This document shows, one piece after another, positions 1-11,377 of a stretch of DNA of 38,990 nucleotides. The DNA is from Diphasiastrum complanatum (Eukaryota > Streptophyta > Lycopodiopsida > Lycopodiales > Lycopodiaceae). Positions within the stretch are counted from its first letter, which is position 1. Each line of letters starts with the position of its first letter. The stretch spans positions 1-38,990 of the forward strand of contig MU835454.1 in assembly GCA_029204225.1 (NCBI GenBank), written 5' to 3'. The notes under the pieces are model-generated. The model saw nothing but the letters and a program-made list of their open reading frames with translations, did no database searches and was not told where the DNA came from. The position numbers were made by a program, and so were the translations under genes.

Positions 1-600
1 CTTGACCTTCAAACTTAGTTCTACACAGAATCTTCTATGTGTATCCAAACTTAATGCTTTTGGTAAAAATATCTGTTTGTCCATATCTTGCATTCTACAA
101 TACTGTAATCTGACCTCTTGTTGAGAACTTTGCATTTGACAAAATGATACTTCACCAATGTGCTTACTCCTAGAATGAAATCTGAGGTTGGCTGATAAAG
201 CGATGGCACTTTGAATATCACAAAATAATGTCGTCGGAGCATATTGATTCAGATTGTGAGATATGATGTCTGTACATTCATTTGATGTATTTCCAAATCT
301 GCTATAGCGACAAATGATAGCAAAAGTTGGATAGAAGAATACTTGACTACTGGACTGAAGGTCTCAATGTAATCGACGTTGTATACTTGAGAACATCCTC
401 TGGCGACAAGTCGTGCCTTTCTCCTGTTGATGCTTCCATCTGCATTGTACTTGACTTTGAAAATTGCAATCAACTACGTTTCTACTAGCAGGTTAATTCG
501 ACAATTGTCCATGGTCTGGTTTTTGATAAGAGATGAATACTCTTTATCCATACCTTTTTTCCAGAGATCTGAATCAGGCTGACTGAGTGCCTCTTAGACA
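1..600 (-). pseudogene. copia RT N-terminal part fused to RNase H tail by deletion
   Basis: GMDKEYSSLIKNQTMDN, then IFKVKYNADGSINRRKARLV and LEIHQMNVQTSYLTI are the N-terminal third of copia reverse transcriptase. Instead of the catalytic YxDD block, the sequence jumps around 240-255 to DIQSAIALSANLRFHSRSKH, the end of RNase H. The palm catalytic motif and most of RNase H are therefore deleted. The same kind of join is seen in the copia relic near 20.5 kb. Confidence 0.88.
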
Positions 601-837
601 AACGTCAGTTCCTGAACAAGGTAAGCTACAGACTCGTCGATATAGGTGGTTCCGCTAGTTCTTGAAGATCTTATGGGTAATATAGGAAGTTGATCATTTT
701 CATCATACTATAGTTGCTGAACTGCAACATCGTCGTTGATTTGTTGTTTGTCGGAAGTAGAAGAGCTTGGACCTTCAATGGAATAGTCGACTGGGGAACT
801 GGAAAGTTCAATGCATCAGGAGAAATTGATAGGTCGG

Positions 838-1616
838 CTACATGGGGACTTGCCCTTCGATGAAGGTGACATTCCGGCCAATGAATATCTTCGACTCAAT
901 GGGATCGAACAACTTATAGGCTTGATCTGAAGTAGTGTAGCTGATGAAAACACATTTGATACTCTGGAAGTTGAGCTTCTTTTTGAGATCACGATGAATC
1001 TGTGCAAAAGCAATACATCCAAAAATTTGTAAGTTTGATAAAGAAGGTTTGGTATTCGAATGGTGTTTTGTCTGAGAGACCTTTAGTAGGACATCTATTT
1101 TGAATATGGGTTGTTGTTGAAACAACTTCAGTCTCGAAGCACTTAGGAAGTGTCGCATGTGATAACATGCACTTTGTCGATTCAACTAAGGTTTTGTTCT
1201 TTCTCTCAGCAAGACCATTTGACTGAGGTGAATAGGAGGTAATGTATTGTTGCTCAATGTTGTTGCTTAGGCAATACTCCTTGAGTTCGGTGGAGATGTA
1301 TTCTCTCCCTTTATCTGACCTCAATGCTTTGATTCGTTTGCCAGTTTGATTCTCAGCATGCTCTTTGAATTGTCTGAATTTGATGAAATCCTCTGCTTTC
1401 TGTTTAACGAAATAAATAGCTGTTCTTCTGGAAAATTTGTCAATAAAAGTAATGAAATACTTTGCATCTAGCAATGAAGGAGTTTGCATAGGTCCACATA
1501 TATCTGTATGAACAACATCTCACAGATCTTTTGCTACATGCCAATGGTTTGATCTAAAAAGAATCCTAGCCTGCTTTCCAAAGATGCAGCTATGACAGAC
1601 AGGGAGATCGACCTTA
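838..1616 (-). pseudogene. copia integrase core and C-terminal segment
   Basis: The minus strand gives VCHSCIFGKQAR, a TGA, then HTDICGPMQTPSLLDAKYF, FIDKFSR, ALRSDKGREYIS and SNGLAERKNKTLVE. The three catalytic acidic positions (D in HTDICGP, D in RSDKG, E in LAERKN) are all present. A frameshift near 1040-1140 moves to the frame encoding NLQIFGCIAFAQIHRDLKKK and KLFDPIESKIFIGRNVTF, the usual region after the core. Function would be cDNA insertion. The internal stop and the frameshift make it a relic. Confidence 0.9.
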
Positions 1617-1634
1617 CTAGAAGGATAGTCGAGA

Positions 1635-2405
1635 TTAAGAATCATGGACTATTTGGACATGTTCAAAAACAGATGCATAATTCAGGTTTCCTAAGCGATG
1701 ATGCCATAGTAATGCTTTATTGACTAGAACATAGGTTTTCAAGGCTTGACTAGACTTAGAATAATAATGTACCAATCTATATAAGTAACCCTGCCTCTTG
1801 CCGAGTGCAAGGATCTTATTACTCCTATCAATAATTTTGCATTGCTCGGATTCAAATTCTACCTTATGTCCTAAATCTGTAATTCTACTTACTGATAACA
1901 GATCTATAGAGATTTTAAAAAAAAATATGACCTTTGATAGTAGTTTAAATTGATCACGCTGAAATCGCAATCTTACAGTACCTTCACCTTTTATAGTGTG
2001 AGTACTATTGTCACCAAGATGAACAAATTTCTTCGTTCTGTAAGGCGTGTAGGAGTTGAAAATCTCACGTTGATTGGTCATGTGTTGAGTTGCTCTAGAA
2101 TTCAGAAACCATGAATCATCCAAAAATGCGCTTTGGTCTTTAACCATAAATGCGCCTTCATCCACTTCGACCTGGGGAGATGATGAAACTGTGTTTGCTT
2201 GTTGATCAAGTTGCTTGGCTACGTTCTTCGCTTGGAGAATTTGGCAATCCTTGATCTCATGGTTATTGCGCTTGCAATACCTTGCAAAACATCTTCTTCT
2301 TCGATCGTGGATCTGATGATTGTGCTTGACTTTGAGTCTGTTTCTGATTCGTTGCAGCCTTCTTGGAGCTTTTTTGCTTCTGTCGGTAAGAGCCTTTGTT
2401 GACAT
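1635..2405 (-). pseudogene. copia zinc knuckle, protease and pre-integrase region
   Basis: The zinc knuckle reads CFARYCKRNNHEIKDC. The normal CX2CX4HX4C spacing is restored only if one extra G inside the motif is ignored, so the gag-to-pol frame change falls exactly in the knuckle. Protease follows as WFLNSRATQHMT, where the family norm is a DSGA active site: the catalytic Asp is Asn and the Gly is Arg. Further on, LLWHHRLGNLNYASV is the GAG-pre-integrase His-His motif. The frame stops near 1635; the remaining zinc-binding part (CHSCIFGKQAR) and a TGA occur just downstream in the next segment. Confidence 0.88.
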
Positions 2406-3006
2406 ATAGAGCCTGAGAAGAGGAAGTAGACGAAGTGTCTTGACTTCTTTTATTGTCTTCTTGCAGCAACATAGTGATAACTTTAGTAAGAGTTAAATAT
2501 GAGTGTGTCGATATGATCATCACCCAGTTCTCATGTGTAGAGGGCAAGCTTGAAAGCAATGTCATAATTGCATCTTGATCGTCTATGATTGATCCGCCAA
2601 CAACGGCCATATGTTGCAAGAGACTCTCAAATTGGTTAATGTGACTCTGAAGAGAATCACCAGTAGACATCTTGAATGTGAAGAATTTTCTTCGTAGATG
2701 TAACTTAGTAGTTACATCCCTCACGTCATATAGTGAGTTCAAGATGTCCCAAACATCTCTTGATGTTTTAGCTTCAACTATGTGTCCAATCTGTGTATCT
2801 GATATACTGAGGATAATAAGTGTGAAAGCTTTACCGTCCTTTAATTTTTACTTTGAGTCATCATCTTCAAGTTTTACTTCTATACCTGTAACAACATCCC
2901 ATAATTCACTGGCGATTAGCAAGGTCTTCATCTTAAATTTCCACAAATGATAATTGGATCCATTCAGCTTATCTGCGATAAGGCCAACTTTACTTTGAGA
3001 ATCCAT
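2263..3006 (-). pseudogene. copia gag domain of the minus-strand element
   Basis: The frame opens with MDSQSKVGLIADKLNGSNYH and WKFKM, the usual plant copia gag start (UBN2/Retrotran_gag_2 type). It is in one frame with the downstream segment containing QFESLLQHMAVVGG and LLSSLPSTHENW. A single TAA at 2848-2850 (codon 53) interrupts it between DDDSK and KLKDGKAFT. The basic Ser/Gln-rich tail runs into the zinc knuckle, where the frame is lost. Gag would form the virus-like particle. The single early stop plus the downstream shift make this copy non-functional. Confidence 0.9.
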
Positions 3007-3158
3007 CTGGAACTTAGTTTGTCGATTGTATCGATGACACTAAGATGTAGTAATGCCTACAATAGAAAATCAATTCTCTGATACTGAAAGGTTGAAAAGA
3101 ACTGAAGAATATGATTATCAATTTGATATCACGAAAGATATCAAGTATTAGAGATTTC

Positions 3159-3170
3159 GCTCTGATACCA
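3159..3170 (-). promoter_or_regulatory. LTR-retrotransposon primer-binding site (tRNA-Met type)
   Basis: The minus strand reads TGGTATCAGAGC immediately after an LTR end CCAACA. This is the standard plant site complementary to the 3' end of initiator methionine tRNA. It fixes the orientation of the left copia element and the inner LTR boundary at 3170/3171. Confidence 0.92.
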
Positions 3171-3653
3171 TGTTGGAAAGAGGTGTACAGAAGATAGGTC
3201 GATGGCAGAATCAACTATCTTCTTCTCTCTCAATGCATGACTACACCTATCAATTTCAAACAAAACAATAGTGATAGAAATCATGTTCGATCTTATAGTA
3301 ACTAACTTTGAAATCATCAATACTACAGTGAATACGTAGCCAAACAATAATGCATTGAATTATCAGACAAATAATTAGTCACGAAGAACTACAGAAACAC
3401 ATACATTTTGAGACGAAGCTGAACGCAATAAGAGATAGTATTGATTCAGTATGAAAATGAAACAGAAGTAAATGAGTACAATAAGTTGCGGATCGAAGCT
3501 ATGTAGCGTACTCTATGCTATTTTCGAACAGCTAAAATGAAAGTCTGAATTAAGCGCAATGCTGATAAGCAGTAGTGCAATAGCAATCTCTAAAACAACT
3601 CTAAGAAGTGAGCTAGAATGCTCAGGAGTGTTTCAAGCTCGTGGGCTTGAGAT

Positions 3654-3750
<97 letters not shown>
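3654..3750. repeat. (GA)n microsatellite in LTR
   Basis: About 48 GA units, with one extra G near 3671 breaking phase. It lies inside the putative LTR of the left copia element. Confidence 0.97.
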
Positions 3751-3752
<2 letters not shown>

Positions 3753-3988
3753 AACTATTCAAATGCTTGATCATAACTTGAATGATAGGTTGTATGAATA
3801 TGAACAGTTATTTATACTAAGAAATTAGGTCGCCAAATGCGATTGCTAGTTGGCTGGTGTCTGCTGCCATCCATCTGGTTCCTTGTCATTGATTGTTGAT
3901 AAGCGGTGAAAATTGGTCGTAAACGGTCTGTCTGCATAAATGAACCAAAACTGTCACTCTGTAGAAATGAACTAAAACAGCCATAGGT

Positions 3989-4016
3989 GACACTGTCGCA
4001 AAAAGACGACAGTGTC
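3989..4016. repeat. Short perfect hairpin in LTR outer part
   Basis: Two 10-bp arms, GACACTGTCG and CGACAGTGTC, flank an 8-nt loop. The surrounding 3925-4080 shares motifs (CTGTCTGCATAAAT, CCATAGG followed by GACAC/CGAAAAAGACG strings) in inverted orientation with 4190-4340, suggesting a diverged larger inverted repeat. Confidence 0.65.
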
Positions 4017-4091
4017 AGGATTTTGCAAAAAACCCGACAATGTCTTACTTTTAGGGTTGTCCCACACTTTGCCAGAGTCATTTCCTTAACA

Positions 4092-4435
4092 TTTGAGAAA
4101 AAATCACGGTCAATCTGATTACGTAGCCAAACATTAACAAAACATCAAAAGCCTTCGCTTTTCCTAGGGCACCTTCGGCATTTTGTAAGGTAGTGTCATC
4201 TTTTTCGCCTGTCACAAATCACGTGTAAAAACAAAGTGTCGCATTTTTCGTCTTTTTCGCCTATGGAAATTTACTTGTATTTATGCAGACAGTCGAGTTT
4301 TTTGCCTATTTTATTTTACATGTAAATATGCAGAGTGTGCGACAACATGAGTAAAAATGCAACATGAATGAAGACAGATCAAAATAGGATCTAGGAGAGT
4401 AGAGGAGATAAATTCAACACTGAGTACAATTCATT
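4092..4435. other. Gap between two head-to-head copia remnants
   Basis: No coding sequence is seen. The stretch holds the diverged inverted partner of 3925-4080 and leads directly into the RT remnant on the plus strand. Confidence 0.6.
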
Positions 4436-5673
4436 GATGAAGAACAAGACCTGGCATCTTGTCTAAGCTCCTACAGATGCAAAGATCATCGACACTAAGT
4501 GGATCTTCAAGTTGAATCTCAATGCAGATGGTTTAACAACCAGATATGTCCTTCAAGGCCAATAACACAAAGTATGTAAGTTGCAGAAAGCTCTTTATGG
4601 GCTAAAGCAAGCTCCAAGGGCCTAGTTTGATAGAATCAATCGATTCTTGTTACAGCACGACTTCATTCCTAACTCTGCAGAGTCTAATATTTATCTCAAA
4701 TACAGAGCTCAAGCTATTTCATAATAGCACTGTATGTTGATGACTCACTAATCATCAACAATTCGAAATGATTGATTCAGGCCCTGTGCACTACCTTATG
4801 GGAATTGAGATAACTAGAGACAGACCGAAGAGAAGTATCATGTTAAGTCAAGAAAGGTATCTAACCAGTGTACTCTACAAGTATGGCATGGAAAACTACA
4901 AGTCAATAGAGTCGCCTATGGACCTAGGATTCAAACTGTCAAAGGATATGTGCCCGAAAACTGATGCAAAGAAGAAAGACATGTGGAAATACCCCTATCA
5001 GTCAATGGTCGGATCGATCATATATGCCAAGGTCTACACCAGACCTAATCTAGCATTTACAATCAGCACATTGTCACAGTTTATGTCAAATCTTGGCCTA
5101 CCTCACTGGAAAGCTCTACTCAGAGTACTAAGATACATTCAAGCCACCAAGCACTATGCCTTGTGTTATAATGGAAATACAGAGGATGCTTTGACATTAC
5201 TTACTTGTTCTGACTCTGATTGGGCTGGTAATGCGGACACAACAAAATCCACATCTGGCTATCTTTGCCTTTTAGCAGGAGGACCCATTTCATGGAATAA
5301 TTGAAAGCATAAATGCATGTCTTTGTCCTCCACAGAATCAGAATATGTCACAACTACCTCTACAATGAAGAAAATTATCTGGCTCAAAAGATTGCTTCAA
5401 GATCTTTTGATCTCTCAAATCGTTTTAGCTATACTCTATTGCGACAATCAGAGCTGCATTGCTCTATCTTTAAACGCACGAACTCACTCTAGAACTAAAC
5501 ACATTGAAGTTCAATTTCATTTTCTTAGAGAGAAAGTTCAGAATAAGGATGTCGAATTAAGTTATTGTCCTACTGCCAATATGTTGGTTGATATTTTGAC
5601 TAAGCCTCTGTCAAGAGAAAAACATGTTGCATTATGTAGCTTGCTTAATTTCATTCAGGGTCCTAGGAGTTAA
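4436..5673 (+). pseudogene. Ty1/copia RT-RNase H remnant
   Basis: The plus strand reads KNKTWHLV, a stop, then TKWIFKLNLNADG, RYVLQGQ, KLQKALYGLKQAPRA, then in another frame ALYVDDSLIINN: the catalytic YVDD is at 4733-4744. A piece between RYVLQGQ and KLQKALYG is missing, and another after YVDD. The frame from 4768 is long and clear (VHYLMGIEITRD, PYQSMVGSIIYA, TRPNLAFTI). It passes through RNase H (CSDSDWAGNADTTKSTSGY), a TGA at the usual SWNS-KKQ position, then STESEYV, CDNQSCIAL, HSRTKHIEVQFHFLREK and VDILTKPLS. It ends in the polypurine tract. At least five stops or deletions make it non-functional. Confidence 0.93.
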
Positions 5674-5679
5674 GCTTGA

Positions 5680-5699
5680 GGGGGGGGGGGGGGGGGGGG
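5680..5699 (+). repeat. Polypurine tract expanded to 20 consecutive G
   Basis: Copia elements end with AAGCTTGAGGGGG just before the 3' LTR. Here the sequence is taagcttga followed by a run of 20 G and then tactgaaattaag. Its position right after the RNase H end identifies it as the plus-strand primer site, lengthened by slippage in the genome or in the assembly. Confidence 0.75.
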
Positions 5700-5702
5700 T
5701 AC

Positions 5703-6279
<577 letters not shown>

Positions 6280-6282
6280 CAT

Positions 6283-6345
6283 CACAAGAGTTCTTGAGTA
6301 CAAAAGGGCCTTCTCAAAGAGAGACTAGCAAATTGGCTTGTAATT
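6283..6345 (+). mobile_element. Terminal fragment of the small inverted-repeat element family
   Basis: The string agttcttgagtacaaaaggg and following ccttctcaaagaga match the left terminus of the element at 10601 (gagcacaaaaggggccttt, caaaaaga). The right end is not found, so this is a truncated copy or a chance-trimmed end. Confidence 0.45.
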
Positions 6346-6560
6346 TTTGAATTTTTTAAATTGCCACTGAGCAGTTCTTATGCATATGATTGGTTGACTT
6401 GTGTTGCCCATAGAGTACAATGCTATCCCGAATCTTCTTCTTCAAGTTAAACTACTAACCTAGAATGGTTACAAACTAGTTTATAATAGTAACAACATTG
6501 ATTGGATATTGTGATCATAGTAATCTTGCATAGTTTTAGTTAGCAGCAAAGTTTGAATTC

Positions 6561-6572
6561 TGTGTGTGTGTG

Positions 6573-6663
<91 letters not shown>
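6561..6663. repeat. (TG)n microsatellite
   Basis: About 51 TG units with one phase break at 6573. It is followed within 10 bp by a GA array, forming a compound microsatellite. Confidence 0.98.
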
Positions 6664-6665
<2 letters not shown>

Positions 6666-6669
6666 TGTG

Positions 6670-6917
<248 letters not shown>

Positions 6918-9900
6918 TTCTTTCCTTCTAAAATTGCCTCTATCCTTAGAAGCTCCAAAGAACAGGAAAGAATTACGGTTCCTTTAACTTTTAGTATTAA
7001 CCTAGAAAATCATTATCCTTAATCTGACTTTCATATCAAACAAGTACTCAGAGAAAACTGTTTTTAACCGTTTTTTCTCTATTCTGGAGTACAAATTCTG
7101 GTTTGGAAAAGTACATTAAGAAATTTCCTCAACAGATTACACTCAACAAAAGTTAGTAACATTACCTTCATGTAAAACACCTACATAAACCAGTGGATGA
7201 AGTATACCTAACTTAGGAGATTAAAGTTACAAAAAAGAAATAATAATTACAATATGAAATTAGCCACAAACTCTGGCAGACAATTTATAAAAAGCTTCCA
7301 AGTACAACTTAGAATCCAATTCTAAGATATGATAATTCATTCAACTAGAAACTCCGGGAGAATCATTAAGATATAGAATGATTAAAACTCAACTCTCAGT
7401 ATTTCAAATACTCTTTTGAGATAGACGCTCATGTTTCTAGCATCATATACAAGAAATAATAGCAATCATTCATCTTAATAGACTTGTCTGTCTCCTAAGA
7501 TAACTGGAGATCCAATCAAAAGAAAAAATTGTATTCAAGCATCTACAGACCATAAACTGTAGCAAAACCTGATCGTTTTACCAATTAACTTCATTATGGA
7601 GTAATCAACTACTCAAGTTAATTGTTTATGATTCAGAAATCTCAATGTCCAGGTGGAGCTTCTAATTATACATGTATAACACCACATTTAGATCCTTATC
7701 CAAATCATTTATTAGTTAACTCATAAATCTTCCATAGAAAGATCCGTTAACTCTGCAAGCATCTGTCAAAACAATACTTGATCATATGTTCATGTTTACT
7801 GACTAGGCTAAGTGCACCAAATAACTCTAGTAACCAGGAATACATAGTAGATTCATACAAGATTAATCGTGCACATATGTGAATAATCTCACTATGACCC
7901 AGTACATAGACCATTCTTAACTGGTAGATTCTTCCAGAACTCACATATGTTACTCACATATCTCACTGAGATCTTGTAACTCAACTACAAAAGATTTTCT
8001 ATTTCTCATGAGTAAATAACATATCCGGGAAATCTCTGAGATGATAAAATTCCTTCAATTTTCCAATCCCAATTACTTCTAATTACATAATTTCTCACAC
8101 TTGATTAACCCCTCTCTGATCCTAGTACTTAACTAAGATTAGGTTGATCCAATATAGAACTCTTAGACTGAAATTCTGATCAAATTTACTTCTATTCCAA
8201 TCAAAATGAAATTAGTATCTTTCGACCTTTTATTGTACCACTAATAGATAATGATTCAAATTCCAAACTTGTTCCAGATTGTTCTAGAGAATTTCTCATA
8301 TTCAAAAAATTCCAATTAGGCATTTTACTCTGAATCTATCCGAAATTCCTTTCAAATCCAATCTCATTTCTATACCCTAGCTGGTTCTCTTTTGAAAGCT
8401 ATGCAACCAACAGATTTTCAAATAGAATTTCATCCCACCACTTCACCCCTCCTTTTAAAGAAATTATAAATTTCCATAAAAGTTAACTGGAAAGATGATA
8501 TATGAAAATATCTAAATTCTAGAAAAGTTAGTAGTAAGTGCTTTCACTAAAGGATTCACTCTATTACACATGACTTTTCCTTCAAATATTTTCACTCTGA
8601 GTGATAGAAACTACTATTCCATCGAAATCCATTTATGCAATAGAGATATTTCATGGTTTAAGAAATTGAAACATTTTAACCTTAGAATTTATCTGAATTC
8701 CAAGTCTATTCTACAAGTAGTAATTTATATGACATAACAATCTTTCAGAAGAATAACTTCATGCTGGAAAGAATCATATAAATCAATTTGATGTCTATAT
8801 TCGAGAAGTTACTGAGAAGTAAAAGATTAATTAAGAAAGCGAGAAATAAATTTGAGGGCCTCTGATTTTGTAAATAATGAGATATCACTTTGGGATCTAG
8901 ATTAAACCTCAAAATTTTTCAAAATACCCCACATTTGATCAAATGGTTTTCTTCTTTCCCATATCGCGACCAGATACCAATACTAAAACACACCATTGAT
9001 CATCAGATCTTTACAGTCCTAGAATTCCCTTTCCAAAATTACTGATGTCCCATACCATCAGCTTTTTCTTCCAGAAAATCCTTAATCGTCTTATCTAATA
9101 TTCTAGAGATCCATTGATCAAGTAGTTGTCCTATAATCACTATAGGATATTATCTCTTGTTCCCATACTGGAGAATCCATTTATTTGGATGGCTGGCATG
9201 CCTATCAAATGGATATCACAAATCCACACCCGATTCTGTAATTTAGAGATAAGAATTAACATGGTTTAACACTACATTCTGAGACTTAGAGGTAAATGAT
9301 AAGTTTCAAATCCCCCTGGATCCAAGAGCATCAACTCTGGGGACAAGCTTCTATCAACTAACATATCCAATGTAATCCATATATCAAATTGTACTTCTAA
9401 CATCACAATTGACATCCAAAACTGTGGATAACACAATGGTCACAAAGATTTAAGCTATGAATTTAACTAAATGAATTCTATCCAGCAAATTAATATTCGG
9501 TATTAAGCAATTATTTACTGGGATTGCTAAAATCCTCATTGCAAAATACATTTTCTGATCACACTTACTACCCCTGATGTTCACTCTTCTTCCCTCCTTA
9601 GAATTTTTAGTTCTCTGAAAATCTTCAGCTAAGGTATCAAGAAGACGTAATGACATTAGTAAATGTAAAAAAATGAATTAATATAGAAAAAAAAGTTTGA
9701 AACAGTTTCATCTCTATCCTATACCTGGGTAGAAATATCGATATACAAACCACCATAGGATTTTAACTGGAAATGAAATCAGTTTTACTTTTGATCAATT
9801 CCTATAATTACAATTCTTCCAATAAAATCGGACTATTCTCCCTTTACACTTACTGGCTTAAGAATTACTTCATCAAAATTATCTGTAATTAATGGGAAAT

Positions 9901-10600
9901 AAGATTTGGATTCGGGTACTTCCTATACTGTATTCACTCCAAAATAATATTGTTGACTAAAGGATTACCTCCAAATACTATATTTTTTCACCATTAATTA
10001 TTTAACAAGTATTCTAAAAGCTTTTGGTTTGTTCTATTTTAATGACCTAAATCATCAAAACCACAATGACCAACTGATTGGTGTTCTACCGATTTGAAAA
10101 GGAGAAAACCGAAAAAAACACAATTTAACTCCATTTACTGGGAGTACCAATACTCTAGAGTTAATTGGTTTAAATAGCATCATACCAAGGAATCGAATTC
10201 CTATACTGGTGGGTATATGCCTGAGAACCATACCATTCTTACCTTTTCGTCAAAAACATCTTTTTAAAAAATTCATTTCCAAAATCGATTATTACACCTT
10301 AACCAAAATGTCCAATAGTACCAAAGTTTCCAAAACTGGCTTAGCAAAAAGAAAATGTCAAAGTGATAAATCATTTAACTTTCACAATTACCCTGAAAAT
10401 CAATCTTTAGTCTGACTTCAATATCAAATAAGTATTTAGAGATGGGATAATTCTCAAATTATCTATCTCAACACTGAAATACTATATTGACCTTTTATAA
10501 GTACACTAAAAGATAAATTTCCCTATTGGGTTTGATTCTCTCCAATCTAATAACATCACCTTCATGTACCTCAATTTACATGAATCACTGGGTGAGTCCT
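6918..10600. repeat. 3.7 kb decayed repeat-derived sequence without recognisable genes
   Basis: No reading frame with a recognisable protein was found on either strand. About 7010-7230 resembles 10390-10600 in direct orientation (shared aatctgactt-atatcaaa-aagta and acattaccttcatgta-type strings). About 9950-10215 resembles 22790-23090 in direct orientation (shared ttaacaagt, aagcttttg, acacaattta, gggagtac, agagtta). The stretch is thus an old dispersed repeat family, perhaps the body of a retroelement too decayed to classify. Confidence 0.5.
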
Positions 10601-11377
10601 CACGAGAAAATTTGAGCACAAAAGGGGCCTTTCAAAAAGATAACTTTTATTTTTTTTCTCAAAAGTTTCTTCCACGTGGTTCAATCAAAACACTCAAATT
10701 TGAAATCTATGTAACGTAGCTCCTTCAAATTGATTTTCTTTTCTTTTTAAAAGAACTGTAATTTTGCGTCGGGGGTAGCCTATAAATAAGCCATTTTATT
10801 TGTAGTATAGTATGCAACTCAGCCAAAAAATAGTATAACTTTTGAACAACAACTTGGATTGAGACGATTACGGTGCCATTAGAAAGCCCTCGACAAGAGC
10901 TTTTCAACGACACCCAACATGACTCAGTTCCAAGCTATGGTGGAGAAGTTATGGCCAGTCAAATTTTTGGTCGGTCAACACTTGGTCAACCCGATATCTC
11001 TTTCAAGCGTAGTTGACCGATTTGACCCCGCTTGAAAGAGATATCGGGTTGACCAAGTGTTGACCGACCAAAAATTTGACTGGCCATAACTTCTCCACCG
11101 TAGCTCTGGGTAATGTTGGGTGTCATTGAAAAGCTCTCGTCGAGGGCTTTCTATTGGAACCATAATCGTCTCAATCCGAATTGTCGTTCAAAAGTTATGA
11201 TTTTTTTTTTTTCAGTCACAAACTATACTACCCACATAATAGCTAATCATCAAAGGCTGTGTGGGCAGGGTTGCGAGCAGAAACAGATTTCATTTTAGTA
11301 TTTTACATTGCCAAAAAATTGTCATCCTACGTGGCAATCCTTATAGGGCCCTTTCCAAGGCCAAATTTTCTCTAATG
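10601..11377. mobile_element. 777-bp terminal-inverted-repeat / foldback element (MITE-like)
   Basis: The ends are cgagaaaatttgag... on the left and ...ccaaattttctctaatg on the right, inverted copies of each other, with aaaggggccttt / aaagggccc matching further in. The inside is an almost complete foldback: arms about 10830-11009 and 11029-11205, perfect for the inner 71 bp. No transposase is encoded. A 292-bp relative at 22225-22516 has the same ends and an internal match of 37 nt with one difference (10682-10718 versus 22306-22342). Target duplication is not visible for this copy. The family is not identified by name. Confidence 0.72.
10939..11099. repeat. Perfect 71-bp inverted repeat with 19-nt loop
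   Basis: 10939-11009 pairs base for base with 11029-11099; the loop is 11010-11028. Imperfect pairing continues outward for roughly 100 bp per arm (gattgagacgatta, gaaagccctcgac, gagcttttcaa). A transcript from either strand would form a long double-stranded stem of the kind that yields small RNAs; transcription itself cannot be seen. Confidence 0.93.

Larger units (their letters stand above)
1..3006 (-). pseudogene. Degenerate Ty1/copia gag-pol polyprotein, 3' end outside window
   Basis: The copia order gag, zinc knuckle, protease, pre-integrase, integrase, RT, RNase H can be read on the minus strand from the ATG at 3006-3004 down to position 1. Frames change several times and stops interrupt the frame, so no polyprotein can be made. 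A tRNA-Met-type primer-binding site and LTR lie just upstream at 3159-3170 and 3171 onward. The 3' LTR would lie left of the window. The individual domains are given in separate entries. Assignment to Ty1/copia rests on integrase preceding RT and on the RT/RNase H sequence style; the exact lineage is not resolved. Confidence 0.93.
3171..4091 (-). repeat. 5' LTR of the minus-strand copia element (outer end tentative)
   Basis: The inner end is sharp: TGTTGGAAAG on the plus strand abuts the primer-binding site. The outer end is placed at TTTCCTTAACA (4081-4091) because it forms an imperfect inverted pair with the inner end, giving about 920 bp. The other LTR is outside the window, so this cannot be confirmed by alignment. 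A second candidate outer end lies near 4138. A GA microsatellite is embedded. A 13-bp string (acgtagccaaaca) occurs inside at 3344-3356 and again just outside at 4121-4133. Confidence 0.6.

Noticed and set aside
8955-8985. Minus-strand ttggtatctggtcgcgatat, resembling a primer-binding site
   Set aside because: Four or so mismatches to TGGTATCAGAGC and no LTR end or gag could be seen around it.
10725-11298. Open frames on both strands in the hairpin element
   Set aside because: They arise from the inverted repeat itself (mirrored peptides) and match no family.
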